A stretch of DNA of 64,000 bases from contig NZ_JBJHZY010000001.1 in NCBI RefSeq assembly GCF_045310525.1, forward strand, positions 1,488,001 to 1,552,000. Reading direction: 5' to 3'. Made by a program: the position numbers and the translations under genes. This stretch comes from Clostridium_AT radicumherbarum. GTDB lineage: Bacteria > Bacillota > Clostridia > Clostridiales > Clostridiaceae. Of the stretch, positions 1 to 8,873 are shown one piece after another (position 1 is the first letter of the stretch; each line of letters begins with the position of its first letter). The notes under the pieces were generated by a model, which worked only from the letters and a program-made list of their open reading frames with translations, did not search any database and was not told the origin of the DNA.

Positions 1-83
1 ATATAAAAGGCAAATTTTTAGGCATCTTTGGAGAGGATACAGTTAATGTACTAACTTTAAATATGAAGTTATTAAATAAATAG
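1..83 (+). CDS. kdpC: KdpC C-terminal end (partial)
   Basis: The first bases read in one open frame to a TAG stop at 81-83, giving a tail with the core FLGIFGEDTVNVLTLNMKL. This resembles the conserved C-terminus of KdpC, the small subunit of the KdpFABC potassium-transporting P-type ATPase (family knowledge: a GEPRVNVLELNLAL-like ending). The gene directly upstream of a kdpD gene would be expected to be kdpC, which supports the call. Only about 27 residues are visible, so the rest of the subunit lies outside the window. Confidence 0.65.
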   Translation, partial: IKGKFLGIFGEDTVNVLTLNMKLLNK

Positions 84-98
84 ATTTGAGGTGCTGTA

Positions 99-1217
99 AT
101 GTCTCAAAAAACTCCAGATCAGTTTTTAAAAGAAATAGAAAGAACCAATAAAGGCAGACTCAAGATATATATCGGTGCAGCCCCTGGTGTAGGCAAAACC
201 TATCAAATGCTTCGAGATGCCCATGAGATGAGAGAAAGTGGAATTGATGTAGCTATTGGGCTTGTTGAAACCTACGGAAGAAAGGGCACTATTGAGCAAA
301 TAGGAGATTTGGAAATAATCCCACTTAAAGAGATAAATTATAAGAATGTTGCATTATTAGAAATGGATGTAGAAGCTATACTAAAGAGAAATCCTAAATT
401 AGTAATAGTAGATGAACTTGCACACACCAATGTTCCTACCTCTAAAAATCAAAAACGATATCAAGATGTACTAGAAATAATAGACAATGGTATAAGTGTT
501 ATGACTGCCGTAAATATTCAGCACATAGAGAGTCTAAATGATTATGTAAATAGAATGACTGAGATAAAGGTTAGAGAGACTATACCAGATTCTATGTTAG
601 ACTTAGCAGACGAGGTAGAAGTCATTGATATTTCAATTGATGCTTTAAGAGACAGATTAAGGCAAGGAAAAATCTACAATAAAGACAAAATAGAAACTGC
701 CTTAAATAATTTTTTTAGGGTTGGAAATCTTACAGCTCTTAGAGAATTAACTTTGAGAGAGGTAGCAAATGAAGTTGATGAACATCTTATGGAATATAAG
801 AATGCAAAAAGTGTTGAAGGGCTGGTTGGCGCACAGGAAAAAATACTTGTTTGTGTTAATCTTAATTTTAATGCTGAATATCTTATACGAAGAGGATTTA
901 GACTTTCTAAAATGCTAAAAGCCCCTCTTTCTATATTGTATGTAAAAAGCGAAGAATACACAGGTGAGAGGCTTAAAAAGCTGGATGAATTAAGTCAACT
1001 TTGCATAAAGTTTGGAGCTGAATTCAAAGTAATAACATCAGTTGATCCTGCCCTACCTATAATTGAATTCGCTAAGGAAAATGGAATAACTCAAGTAGTA
1101 ATTGGTCAATCTGCTAGAACCAGAGCACATGAAATAATGAAGGGGTCTATAGTAAGAAAGATAATGAGAGGAACTAAATATGTGGATGTTTTAGTAGTGG
1201 CTGACCCTAGGGTTTAG
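99..1217 (+). CDS. kdpD: Short KdpD: KdpD N-terminal domain plus universal-stress domain, no kinase
   Basis: 372 residues. Residues 20-220 match the KdpD N-terminal domain, with a Walker A GAAPGVGKT at 26-34 and a Walker B-like IVDELAHTNVPTS. Residues about 250-370 form a universal stress protein domain ending in VVIGQSARTRAHEIMKGS. The membrane segments and histidine kinase of full KdpD (about 900 residues) are absent, and the ORF ends cleanly with a terminator behind it. It lies 15 bases after kdpC, so it probably belongs to the kdp operon. Short KdpD proteins are known in Gram-positive bacteria. A role in sensing c-di-AMP through the USP domain is inferred from other KdpD proteins, not shown here. 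Confidence 0.88.
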   Translation: MSQKTPDQFLKEIERTNKGRLKIYIGAAPGVGKTYQMLRDAHEMRESGIDVAIGLVETYGRKGTIEQIGDLEIIPLKEINYKNVALLEMDVEAILKRNPKLVIVDELAHTNVPTSKNQKRYQDVLEIIDNGISVMTAVNIQHIESLNDYVNRMTEIKVRETIPDSMLDLADEVEVIDISIDALRDRLRQGKIYNKDKIETALNNFFRVGNLTALRELTLREVANEVDEHLMEYKNAKSVEGLVGAQEKILVCVNLNFNAEYLIRRGFRLSKMLKAPLSILYVKSEEYTGERLKKLDELSQLCIKFGAEFKVITSVDPALPIIEFAKENGITQVVIGQSARTRAHEIMKGSIVRKIMRGTKYVDVLVVADPRV

Positions 1218-1251
1218 TAATTTTATTTTATTGTGTTATAATGTATTAATA

Positions 1252-1284
1252 AATAGGCTATGTTTTAACATAGTCTATTTTTAT
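1252..1284 (+). terminator. Rho-independent terminator after kdpD
   Basis: A near-perfect inverted repeat (AATAGGCTATGTT and AACATAGTCTATT, one G-T wobble) is followed by a short T run. It lies between kdpD and the BFD-like gene. Confidence 0.75.
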
Positions 1285-1313
1285 AAAAGATAATAATAAA
1301 AGGAGATAAATAT

Positions 1314-1535
1314 ATGGAACAGAATTTAAACGAAGAAATTTTAGATAAATTAACCAAGGTATGCTTGTGTAAGGCAATACCAAGATCTACTATGAAGAAA
1401 GCCATTAGAAATGGTGCAAGAACAGTAAAAGAGGTCCAAGCAGCTACGGGCGCTGGCTCTGGTCCTTGCAACGGCAGACGCTGCACTCCAAAAATAGAGC
1501 AGCTTTTAAAGGATATGCTGGGGGAAGAACTTTAA
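1314..1535 (+). CDS. BFD-like [2Fe-2S]-binding protein
   Basis: 73 residues with cysteines at 17, 19, 52 and 57, the C-x-C...C-x4-C pattern of the BFD/Fer2_BFD [2Fe-2S] domain (bacterioferritin-associated ferredoxin, NirB and GlpA C-terminal domains). The segment TVKEVQAATGAGSGPCNGRRC is the usual second half of the fold. Free-standing clostridial copies are common and their partner is usually unknown. It sits alone between the kdpD terminator and the bofC-like gene with its own ribosome binding site. It probably moves electrons or handles iron, but no specific role can be read from its neighbours. Confidence 0.85.
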   Translation: MEQNLNEEILDKLTKVCLCKAIPRSTMKKAIRNGARTVKEVQAATGAGSGPCNGRRCTPKIEQLLKDMLGEEL

Positions 1536-1705
1536 AACAAATTACTAAGAGTAAAATAATCCAAAAGTAATAACATTTAAATTTTGAGGAATACTAAATA
1601 TATTACAAATTAACTATAAATGTATAAAAAGTTTATTTGTGGACATAATACCTGTTAAATGAAAGAGATGTTTATCTTTTTTAAGTAATAAAATAGGAGG
1701 ATATT

Positions 1706-2290
1706 ATGTCTAAGAAAAAATTTTCATTATTAGTAATCCTAATGATAATTGCTTTTATAGGTATATTTGAAATAAGTTATAATATTGGATTTAAAAAATT
1801 AAATTCTTTGAATAATAATAGAGGACAGGGCCTTCAGTCAGCTAGTGATATAGATAAGTTAACCTTGAATTCAAATACTGAAAGTGTTATTTCATCAAAC
1901 GCCAAAGTAACTCTTAAAATAGAGTATGAAAAAAGTGGTGATATTGACAGCAGAGAAATGATCACTTCAGATTTTGCTGGAAAAAGTAAAGACCAATTAG
2001 AAGCTCAAGGCTATGAGGTTGAAAGTATAACAAAAACCGAAGCTGTACTTCTTAAAAAGGTCAATGCCTATGCTCCAAATAAATATATTCTAGGAGTTAG
2101 TGGAAACTGTTTTGTAATATTTAAAACCGATGCCAATAGCAACTTATATATAGAAAATGAAAATTCTGATATTACTAATATTAAGGTTCCTACACAGGGA
2201 GACTATAATCTTCTAGTAAAAGGAAGTAAGAGTTTTCAGTTTAATACAAGAGAAGAAGCAGAAGAAAAACTTGGGGAGTTTAGCTCTTAA
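1706..2290 (+). CDS. bofC: BofC C-terminal-domain-like membrane-anchored protein
   Basis: 194 residues. An N-terminal hydrophobic segment (about 7-27) acts as an uncleaved anchor or signal. The rest is soluble and contains the pattern seen in BofC C-terminal domains (VTLKIEYEKSG ... LEAQGYEVESITKTEAVL ... YILGVSGNCFVIFK). BofC in Bacillus acts in the forespore-mother cell space to regulate SpoIVB signalling, and bofC lies just upstream of ruvA there too. The synteny supports the call, but the sequence is divergent and the N-terminal BofC domain is not evident. The last codons overlap a terminator hairpin. A role in sporulation is inference. Confidence 0.7.
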   Translation: MSKKKFSLLVILMIIAFIGIFEISYNIGFKKLNSLNNNRGQGLQSASDIDKLTLNSNTESVISSNAKVTLKIEYEKSGDIDSREMITSDFAGKSKDQLEAQGYEVESITKTEAVLLKKVNAYAPNKYILGVSGNCFVIFKTDANSNLYIENENSDITNIKVPTQGDYNLLVKGSKSFQFNTREEAEEKLGEFSS

Positions 2291-2304
2291 CCCAAGTTTT
2301 TTTA
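2270..2304 (+). terminator. Terminator overlapping the end of the bofC-like gene
   Basis: CTTGGG at 2270-2275 pairs with CCCAAG at 2291-2296, followed by a seven-base T run. The stop codon lies inside the loop. Confidence 0.75.
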
Positions 2305-2380
2305 TTGAATAAAAACTTAGTTGATGGTAAAGTAATATATGAATTATATTATTTTTGCTTTTTTGGAAGGATGAATTAGG

Positions 2381-2974
2381 GTGTACGATTATATAAAAGG
2401 TGCTTTTGCAGGAGTTTACAAAGATTACATTGTTCTAGAAAATAATAATATAGGTTATAAGATTTTTACTTCAGGCACTACACTAGCTAATATGCCTGCT
2501 GTAAAGGATACTGTTACCCTATATATTCAGCAATTGGTAAGGGAAGATTTTATAGGCCTTTACGGTTTTCTAACAAGAGAGGAACTTACAATGTTTAATC
2601 TGCTTCTTGGCATCAATGGGGTAGGGGCTAAGGCTTCGCTATCCTTGTTATCAATAAGCAGTGTAAATAACTTAAAATATGCAATTCTAACTGGAGATGA
2701 AAAGAACTTAACCAGAGCACCTGGTATCGGCAAGAAAACTGCTCAAAGGATTATTTTAGAATTAAAAGATAAATTAAAGGGAGATAAGGATAACCTTAAT
2801 TGTGGTAATGGAGCTGTAGAAATTGATGAGGATAATAAAATCAATGAAGCACTTGAAGCTCTAATTTCACTAGGCTATTCTGAAAAAGAAGCAGCTGCTG
2901 CCTTAAAGAAGGTTAATAAAGAGGAAGCTGTGGAGCTTATTATTAAAAACAGTCTAAAACAACTTTTAGGCTAA
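2381..2974 (+). CDS. ruvA: Holliday junction branch migration protein RuvA
   Basis: 197 residues, the usual length. GTG start (MYDYIKG, the typical RuvA beginning). Domain I is the OB fold (1-62). Domain II holds two helix-hairpin-helix motifs (GINGVGAKASLSLL and APGIGKKTAQRIILELKDKL), and the last 50 residues are the flexible domain III that contacts RuvB (ALEALISLGYSEKEAAAALKKV). RuvA tetramers bind four-way DNA junctions and load RuvB. ruvB follows after 13 bases, so the two are cotranscribed. Confidence 0.98.
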   Translation: MYDYIKGAFAGVYKDYIVLENNNIGYKIFTSGTTLANMPAVKDTVTLYIQQLVREDFIGLYGFLTREELTMFNLLLGINGVGAKASLSLLSISSVNNLKYAILTGDEKNLTRAPGIGKKTAQRIILELKDKLKGDKDNLNCGNGAVEIDEDNKINEALEALISLGYSEKEAAAALKKVNKEEAVELIIKNSLKQLLG

Positions 2975-2987
2975 GGAGATTTGCTTT

Positions 2988-4019
2988 ATGGAAGAAAGAA
3001 TTATTACAGGAGTAAATATAGAAGAAGATAATGATATTGAATATAGTTTAAGGCCTAAAAGCTTACGGGAATATATTGGCCAGAGCAAGGTAAAGGAAAA
3101 GCTTAATATATTTATTGAAGCTGCAAAACTTAGAAATGAAGCACTAGACCATGTCCTTCTCTATGGTCCTCCAGGACTTGGAAAGACAACTTTAGCCAAT
3201 ATTATTGCTAGAGAAATGAAGGGAAACTTAAAGATAACCTCTGGCCCGGCTATAGAACGAGCTGGTGATTTGGCAGCAATACTAACAAGCTTAAATGATA
3301 ATGATGTTTTTTTTATAGATGAAATACATAGACTAAATAGGGCTGTTGAGGAAATACTCTATCCTGCTATGGAAGACAATGCACTTGATATTGTTATAGG
3401 AAAGGGTGCCGCAGCGAAATCCATTAGGATTGATCTGCCTAAGTTTACTCTTATTGGAGCTACAACAAGAGTTGGCCTATTAACAGCTCCTTTAAGGGAT
3501 AGATTTGGTGTCTTATGTTCAATGGAATTTTATGAGGATGCTGAGCTTAAAGAAATTATAACAAGATCTGCAAAAATACTTGAGGCGGGCATTGATGATG
3601 ATGCTGCCTTGGAGATAGCAAGGCGATCAAGAGGAACTCCAAGAATAGCTAATAGGCTTTTAAAAAGAGTAAGAGACTATTCTGATGTAAAAGGTAATGG
3701 CTTAATTAATCTAAGCATTGCAAAGAGTGCTTTAGAGCTTTTAGAAATTGATACTCAGGGCTTTGACAGACTTGACAATAGAATACTTGAAGCCATAGTT
3801 GATAATTTTAATGGAGGGCCTGTAGGACTAGAAACCCTTTCCTACTTCGTTGGAGAAGAGTTAGATACTATAGAGGGTGTTTATGAACCTTATTTACTTC
3901 AAAAGGGCTTTATTATTAGAACTCCAAGAGGAAGGATGGCAACTGATAAAGCTTATAAGCACTTAAATAGAAGCAGAAATAAGAAATCTATGGAGCAATA
4001 TTCCTTGTTTGATAAATAG
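2988..4019 (+). CDS. ruvB: Holliday junction branch migration helicase RuvB
   Basis: 343 residues, an AAA+ motor. Visible are the Walker A LLYGPPGLGKTTLA, the Walker B FFIDEIHRLN, sensor I GATTRVGLL with the arginine-finger region APLRDRFG, and the C-terminal winged-helix domain with GPVGLETLSYFVGE. RuvB hexamers drive branch migration of junctions held by RuvA. The gene follows ruvA closely and is followed by an 80-base AT-rich gap before queA. Confidence 0.98.
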   Translation: MEERIITGVNIEEDNDIEYSLRPKSLREYIGQSKVKEKLNIFIEAAKLRNEALDHVLLYGPPGLGKTTLANIIAREMKGNLKITSGPAIERAGDLAAILTSLNDNDVFFIDEIHRLNRAVEEILYPAMEDNALDIVIGKGAAAKSIRIDLPKFTLIGATTRVGLLTAPLRDRFGVLCSMEFYEDAELKEIITRSAKILEAGIDDDAALEIARRSRGTPRIANRLLKRVRDYSDVKGNGLINLSIAKSALELLEIDTQGFDRLDNRILEAIVDNFNGGPVGLETLSYFVGEELDTIEGVYEPYLLQKGFIIRTPRGRMATDKAYKHLNRSRNKKSMEQYSLFDK

Positions 4020-4112
4020 AATACAAATATGCACAAAATCGCATATACTATTATTTATTATAAGTTTATATGGATTTTGGCTGCACAATTTACATAAGAG
4101 AAGGTGGCAATT

Positions 4113-5141
4113 TTGGAAGTAAAAGATTTTTATTTTGATTTACCTGAAGAATTAATTGCACAGCATCCAATTGAAAAAAGAGACGAATCCAGATTAATGG
4201 TTGTTGATAAAAATACTGGTGAAATTCATCATAAGATATTTAAAGATATAATAGATTACTTAAATCCAGGAGACTGTTTAGTGCTTAATGATACAAGAGT
4301 TATGCCTGCAAGACTTATTGGCTCAAAACAGGGCTCAGGAGGTAAAATTGAATTATTACTGCTTAGAAGAATAAATATAAATACCTATGAAACTTTAGTA
4401 AAGCCAGGGAAGAAGGCTAAAATAGGAACCATCTTCGAATTTGGAAATGGAGAATTAAAAGCAGAGATAATAGATATAGGAAAAGAAGGAAACAGAATAG
4501 TTAAGTTTACTTATGAAGGAATATTTGAGGAAGTATTAGATAGACTGGGGCAAATGCCTCTTCCTCCTTATATAAAGGAAAAACTTGTTGATAAGGAAAG
4601 ATATCAAACAGTATATTCAAGAGAAGTAGGCTCAGCTGCAGCTCCTACTGCAGGACTTCATTTTACTGAAGAGCTATTAGGTAAACTAAGAGAAAAGGGT
4701 GTAAATTTAGCCTTTGTTACACTCCATGTTGGACTAGGAACCTTTAGACCAGTAAAAAGTGATAAGGTAGAAGAACACACTATGCATTCTGAGTACTACG
4801 TTATGAATAAGGAAACTGCAGAGGTAATAAATAAGGCTAAGGAAAGCGGGAAAAGGGTAATTGCTGTTGGAACCACTTCAAATAGAACTCTTGAAACCAT
4901 AGCCGATGAAAATGGAAGAGTTAGAGAACAGTCAGGCTGGACAGATATATTTATTTACCCCGGCTATAAGTTTAAGATAGTAGATGCACTTATTACTAAT
5001 TTTCATTTGCCTGAATCTACTTTAATAATGCTTGTTAGTGCATTTTCAAGCAGGGATATAATTATGAAGGCCTATAATGAAGCAGTAGAAAATAAATATA
5101 GATTTTTTAGTTTTGGGGATGCTATGTTTCTTAATAATTAA
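4113..5141 (+). CDS. queA: S-adenosylmethionine:tRNA ribosyltransferase-isomerase QueA
   Basis: 342 residues from the TTG at 4113 (MEVKDFYFDLPEELIAQHP). This start has an AAGGTGG ribosome site at 4101-4107 and matches the family N-terminus; an in-frame GTG at 4104 would lie inside that site. QueA transfers and isomerises the ribosyl group of SAM onto preQ1 at tRNA position 34, making epoxyqueuosine. Family segments seen: LNDTRVMPARL, GSAAAPTAGLHFT and FHLPESTLIMLVSAF. It is paired with tgt, the preceding enzyme of queuosine synthesis. Confidence 0.97.
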   Translation: MEVKDFYFDLPEELIAQHPIEKRDESRLMVVDKNTGEIHHKIFKDIIDYLNPGDCLVLNDTRVMPARLIGSKQGSGGKIELLLLRRININTYETLVKPGKKAKIGTIFEFGNGELKAEIIDIGKEGNRIVKFTYEGIFEEVLDRLGQMPLPPYIKEKLVDKERYQTVYSREVGSAAAPTAGLHFTEELLGKLREKGVNLAFVTLHVGLGTFRPVKSDKVEEHTMHSEYYVMNKETAEVINKAKESGKRVIAVGTTSNRTLETIADENGRVREQSGWTDIFIYPGYKFKIVDALITNFHLPESTLIMLVSAFSSRDIIMKAYNEAVENKYRFFSFGDAMFLNN

Positions 5142-5159
5142 TCAAAGGATGTGTATTAC

Positions 5160-6296
5160 TTGTATAAATTACTTAAAAAAAGCGGCAAGGTGAGAAGGGG
5201 TGAGTTTGTTACACCTCATGGAACTATTCAAACTCCAGTATTTATGAATGTTGGAACATTAGCTGCAATAAAGGGTGCTGTATCCTCTATGGACCTTAAA
5301 GAAATAAACTGTCAGGTTGAGCTTTCTAACACCTATCATCTTCATTTAAGACCTGGAGATAAGATAGTAAATAAATTAGGCGGAATACATGAGTTTATGA
5401 ATTGGGATAGACCAATTCTTACGGATTCAGGTGGATTTCAGGTATTTTCACTTGCTGACATAAGAAAGATTAAAGAAGAAGGAGTTTATTTCAGCTCACA
5501 CATAGATGGCAGAAAAATATTTATGGGACCAGAGGAAAGCATGCAGATTCAAAGTAATTTAGCCTCTACCATAGCTATGGCCTTTGATGAGTGCATTCCA
5601 AATCCATCTCCTAAGGACTATGTCATAAATTCCGTAAATCGGACAACAAGATGGCTTGAGAGATGCAAGATCGAATTAGATAGGCTAAATACTCTTCCTG
5701 ATACTATTAACAAAAAGCAGATGCTCTTTGGTATAAACCAAGGTGGAGTTTATGAGGATATAAGAATCGAGCATGCTAAGACTATTGCAAAAATGAATTT
5801 AGATGGCTATGCTATTGGCGGTCTTGCTGTAGGTGAGAGCCATGAAGAGATGTATAGAATTATTGATGCGGTAGTACCGCACCTTCCACAGGATAAACCT
5901 ATATATTTAATGGGAGTAGGAACTCCAGAAAATATTTTAGAGGCTGTAGCAAGAGGAGTGGACTTCTTTGATTGTGTACTTCCTGCAAGAAATGGAAGGC
6001 ATGGACACGTATTTACTAAATATGGTAAAATAAACATAATGAATGCACAATTCGAATTGGATAAAAGCCCTATTGATGAAGGCTGTGACTGTCCTACCTG
6101 CAGATCCTACTCAAGGGCCTACATAAGACATCTTTTTAAGGCCAAGGAAATGCTTGCAATGAGATTATGTGTTTTACATAACTTGTACTTTTACAATAAG
6201 CTTATGGAAGATATACGTAATGCCATTGATGGAGACTATTTTGAGGAATTTAAAGAGAAGAAGCTTTCAGAGTGGTCAAAAGGCAGAGATAAATAG
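5160..6296 (+). CDS. tgt: Queuine tRNA-ribosyltransferase Tgt
   Basis: 378 residues from the TTG at 5160 (MYKLLKKSGKVRRG). The AAAGGA site at 5145-5149 is well spaced for it and abuts the alternative GTG at 5151. Tgt exchanges G34 of tRNAs with GUN anticodons for preQ1. Seen are the substrate-pocket motif DSGGFQVFSL, the second aspartate segment DFFDCVLPARNGRHG, and the zinc site DCPTCRSYSRAYIRHLF...LHNL. Together with queA and yajC this is the standard Firmicute order. Confidence 0.97.
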   Translation: MYKLLKKSGKVRRGEFVTPHGTIQTPVFMNVGTLAAIKGAVSSMDLKEINCQVELSNTYHLHLRPGDKIVNKLGGIHEFMNWDRPILTDSGGFQVFSLADIRKIKEEGVYFSSHIDGRKIFMGPEESMQIQSNLASTIAMAFDECIPNPSPKDYVINSVNRTTRWLERCKIELDRLNTLPDTINKKQMLFGINQGGVYEDIRIEHAKTIAKMNLDGYAIGGLAVGESHEEMYRIIDAVVPHLPQDKPIYLMGVGTPENILEAVARGVDFFDCVLPARNGRHGHVFTKYGKINIMNAQFELDKSPIDEGCDCPTCRSYSRAYIRHLFKAKEMLAMRLCVLHNLYFYNKLMEDIRNAIDGDYFEEFKEKKLSEWSKGRDK

Positions 6297-6359
6297 TTTT
6301 TTAAATTACCATTAAGCGTAAGCTTGATATAAAAAAAATTACGAAAGGAGGATGTAAAT

Positions 6360-6662
6360 ATGGCAAGTATATTACAATCACCTATAATGTATTTTGTAAT
6401 AATGATAGCTCTTTTTTATCTTTTTATATTCGTTCCAGAAAACAAAAGAAAAAAGAAGTATAGTTCAATGCTTAATAGCCTCAAAGTCAACGATGAAATT
6501 ACAAGTCGTGGTGGAATTGTTGGTAAAATAGTAACTATACAAGAGAAATTTGTAATTCTAGAAACTGGACCTGACAGAGTGAGAATTAAATTAGATAAAA
6601 ATGGTATTTCTCATGTTATGAGTTCAAAAGAACCAGAAGCTGTAGAAACTAAAGAAAATTAA
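6360..6662 (+). CDS. yajC: Preprotein translocase accessory subunit YajC
   Basis: 100 residues: an N-terminal transmembrane segment (MYFVIMIALFYLFIFVPENK, residues about 10-29) followed by the conserved cytoplasmic part KVNDEITSRGGIVGKIVTIQEKFVILE. YajC associates with SecDF and SecYEG, and secDF lies downstream in this window. A strong AAAGGAGG site precedes the ATG. A long hairpin follows the stop codon. Confidence 0.95.
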   Translation: MASILQSPIMYFVIMIALFYLFIFVPENKRKKKYSSMLNSLKVNDEITSRGGIVGKIVTIQEKFVILETGPDRVRIKLDKNGISHVMSSKEPEAVETKEN

Positions 6663-6666
6663 TCAT

Positions 6667-6720
6667 AAAACATCTCCTTCATACATACATAATAGTATGT
6701 ATAAAAGAGATGTTTTATTA
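6667..6720 (+). terminator. Terminator after yajC
   Basis: AAAACATCTC at 6667-6676 pairs with GAGATGTTTT at 6707-6716. An inner ATACATA/TATGTAT repeat extends the stem. T-rich sequence follows. Confidence 0.75.
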
Positions 6721-6742
6721 TTTTTTGGAGGTGCTCTCTATT

Positions 6743-7111
6743 TTGGAAGAAATCAAAAAGAATTACGTGTACATAGGAAAAGGTGTGTTAAGAGGCTTAA
6801 TTGTAACACTAGTAATAGCATTTTTACTGGCCTTAATTCAGACCTATAGCAGCATAGGGGAAAGTGCTTTATCAATATGTATCTTACTTACCAGTATGAT
6901 TAGCATTATATACGCTTCAATTTATTCTGCAAAGAAAATAAATAACAGAGGATGGTTAGTTGGGCTTTTAACTTCTGTTTTATATATTTTAATAATATAC
7001 ATAGCTGCTTTTGTTTGGGGAAAAGAAGCAATAAACATAAGAGACTTATGGAGGGTAATGCTGGCTATAGCTACAGGTATACTCTCAGGAATGCTGGGAA
7101 TAAATCTATAA
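6743..7111 (+). CDS. TIGR04086-like four-helix membrane protein linked to SCIFF
   Basis: 122 residues from the TTG at 6743, chosen because GGAGGTG lies at 6727-6733 and upstream codons fall inside the yajC terminator. About four hydrophobic helices are visible (GLIVTLVIAFLLALIQ; ALSICILLTSMISIIYASI; GLLTSVLYILIIYIAAF; VMLAIATGILSGMLGINL). Small membrane proteins of the TIGR04086/YrzE type occur in clostridia just upstream of the SCIFF peptide gene, and scfA begins 68 bases later. The biochemical role is unknown. Membership of the SCIFF locus is inferred from position. Confidence 0.75.
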   Translation: MEEIKKNYVYIGKGVLRGLIVTLVIAFLLALIQTYSSIGESALSICILLTSMISIIYASIYSAKKINNRGWLVGLLTSVLYILIIYIAAFVWGKEAINIRDLWRVMLAIATGILSGMLGINL

Positions 7112-7179
7112 AACACTTTATTTTGCATTACAACTATGTTATAATTTTCATGGAATGATTTAGGAATGGAGGAATTGAA

Positions 7180-7317
7180 ATGAAACATATAACAACAATA
7201 AACAGAAGCAATATTAAGGATAGCTTAAAGAAGCCTGGCTGCAAGGAATGTGCAAATTCATGTCAATCAGCTTGTAAAACTTCTTGCACAGTTGCTAACT
7301 TAGCTTGCGAAAATTAA
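7180..7317 (+). CDS. scfA: SCIFF ribosomally made peptide precursor (six cysteines in forty-five residues)
   Basis: 45-residue peptide with GGAGG seven bases before the ATG. It contains exactly six cysteines at 21, 24, 28, 32, 36 and 43 (pattern C-x2-C-x3-C-x3-C-x3-C-x6-C) after a leader MKHITTINRSNIKDSLKKPG. This is the defining pattern of the SCIFF family, whose thioether crosslinks are made by the radical SAM enzyme encoded just downstream. SCIFF is nearly universal in Clostridia and its biological function is unsettled. The gene is easily missed because of its size. Confidence 0.95.
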   Translation: MKHITTINRSNIKDSLKKPGCKECANSCQSACKTSCTVANLACEN

Positions 7318-7326
7318 TATAATACC

Positions 7327-7350
7327 AAGCAGTAACTAATGTTACTGCTT
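7327..7350 (+). terminator. Hairpin between scfA and scfB (attenuator-like)
   Basis: AAGCAGTAAC and GTTACTGCTT form a perfect 10-bp stem with a TAAT loop. The following sequence is AT-rich but not a clean T run, so partial termination or 3'-end protection of a more abundant scfA message is likelier than full termination. Confidence 0.6.
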
Positions 7351-7425
7351 TATATTTATTATTAAAGAGTATATTATAATATTAATATATATAATTTTAC
7401 CAGATGCCACAGGAGGAGAAAACAA

Positions 7426-8781
7426 TTGTCATTAGTTCATAAATTTACTCAAGGAAATGATTTTTATGTAATAGACGTAAATTCAGGAGTTGTACATGCT
7501 GTTGATGAACTGGTATATGATCTATTAGATGAAAATAATCTAAAGGAAAAAGAAGAAGTATTAAATTTAAATAAATATGCTAAAGAAGAAGTAGATGAGG
7601 CATATAATGAGCTCAAGGAGCTTATTGATAATGAACTTTTATATACAAAAGACCTTTATGAGGAAATCGCCTTAAATGATAAATCCAAGTCCTTTGTAAA
7701 AGCTCTTTGCTTAAATGTAGCTCATGACTGCAATTTAAGATGTAAATACTGCTTTGCAGATGAAGGTGAATACAAAGGCTGCAGAAAGCTTATAACTACA
7801 GAAGTTGGAAAGAAAGCAATAGATTTTGTTATTAAAAATTCCGGCCCTAGAAAAAATATTGAAATAGACCTATTTGGCGGAGAGCCTTTAATGGTATTTA
7901 ATACTATAAAGGAAATTGTTGATTACGCTAGGGAGCAGGAAAAAATACATAATAAGAACATCAGATTTACTATGACCACAAATGCAACACTTCTTAATGA
8001 TGAAATAATGGAATATATTGATAAGCAAATGGGAAATATAGTATTAAGCATTGATGGAAGAAAAAGCGTAAATGATAAGGTAAGAGTTCGAGTTGACGGC
8101 AGCGGAAGCTATGACAAGATTCTTCCAAAGATTAAGGCTATGGTGGAAAAGAGAGATAAATCAAAGCAGTACTATGTGAGAGGTACCTTTACAAGAGAAA
8201 ATACTGACTTTTTTGAAGATGTAAAACACTTTGCAGACTTAGGCTTTGATGAGGTATCAGTAGAACCTGTAGTTCTTCCTTCTGATCATGAGTTATCTCT
8301 AAGAGAAGAGGATTTACCTGTTATTTTTAATCAATATGATAAGCTATATGATTACTTACTGGAAAAACGTAAGGCTAATGAAAACTTTAAGTTCTATCAT
8401 TTTAACATCGATCTTCAAGGAGGACCTTGTGTATATAAGAGAATATCAGGCTGCGGAGCTGGACACGAGTATCTTGCCATAACTCCAGATGGAGATATTT
8501 ACCCCTGCCATCAGTTTGTAGGTAATGAAGATTTTAAGATGGGAAGTATATTTGAAGAAGGTTATGACGATTCAATATCTGACACCTTTAAGAAGGCTCA
8601 CATTTACAATAAACCTACATGTAAGGAATGCTGGGCAAGATTTTACTGCAGTGGCGGCTGTCAAGCAAACAATTTTAACTTCAATGGTGATGTTCACATT
8701 CCCTATGAGCTTGGCTGCAAGATGCAGAAAAAGAGAATAGAATGTGCCATAGCACTAAAGGCAAAGGAAATGGAAGAATAG
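7426..8781 (+). CDS. scfB: SCIFF radical SAM maturase (thioether-forming, SPASM domain)
   Basis: 451 residues from a TTG with GGAGG at 7410-7414. The N-terminal 90 residues resemble a peptide-binding RRE-like domain. The radical SAM cluster motif CNLRCKYCF follows near residue 100, with LFGGEPLM and the substrate barrel behind it. The C-terminal SPASM region has the cysteine set CGAGHEYLAITPDGDIYPC...CKECWARFYCSGGC. Such enzymes (ScfB/CteB) cleave SAM and crosslink Cys sulfurs to acceptor alpha carbons in ScfA. The upstream gene encodes that substrate. Confidence 0.95.
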   Translation: MSLVHKFTQGNDFYVIDVNSGVVHAVDELVYDLLDENNLKEKEEVLNLNKYAKEEVDEAYNELKELIDNELLYTKDLYEEIALNDKSKSFVKALCLNVAHDCNLRCKYCFADEGEYKGCRKLITTEVGKKAIDFVIKNSGPRKNIEIDLFGGEPLMVFNTIKEIVDYAREQEKIHNKNIRFTMTTNATLLNDEIMEYIDKQMGNIVLSIDGRKSVNDKVRVRVDGSGSYDKILPKIKAMVEKRDKSKQYYVRGTFTRENTDFFEDVKHFADLGFDEVSVEPVVLPSDHELSLREEDLPVIFNQYDKLYDYLLEKRKANENFKFYHFNIDLQGGPCVYKRISGCGAGHEYLAITPDGDIYPCHQFVGNEDFKMGSIFEEGYDDSISDTFKKAHIYNKPTCKECWARFYCSGGCQANNFNFNGDVHIPYELGCKMQKKRIECAIALKAKEMEE

Positions 8782-8798
8782 GACATATTTAACCAAAG

Positions 8799-8827
8799 TT
8801 GACTATATTTTGAAAAGGTAATATAAT
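8799..8827 (+). promoter_or_regulatory. Housekeeping sigma-A promoter for secDF
   Basis: TTGACT (8799-8804), 17-base spacer, TATAAT (8822-8827), about 47 bases before the secD start. The match to consensus is 11 of 12. Confidence 0.75.
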
Positions 8828-8873
8828 TAACTCTAAGAACGTAAGCGATGAAAGTATACGAAGGGGGATAAAG

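Noticed and set aside
674..961. Minus-strand ORF opposite kdpD
   Set aside because: No ribosome site and no family resemblance; it is a shadow of the well-supported plus-strand gene.
99..1217. Short KdpD taken as a truncated pseudogene
   Set aside because: It ends cleanly after an intact USP domain with a terminator behind it, as other short KdpD proteins do.
7318..7425. Riboswitch between scfA and scfB
   Set aside because: Only a simple 10-bp hairpin is present; no riboswitch core was recognised.
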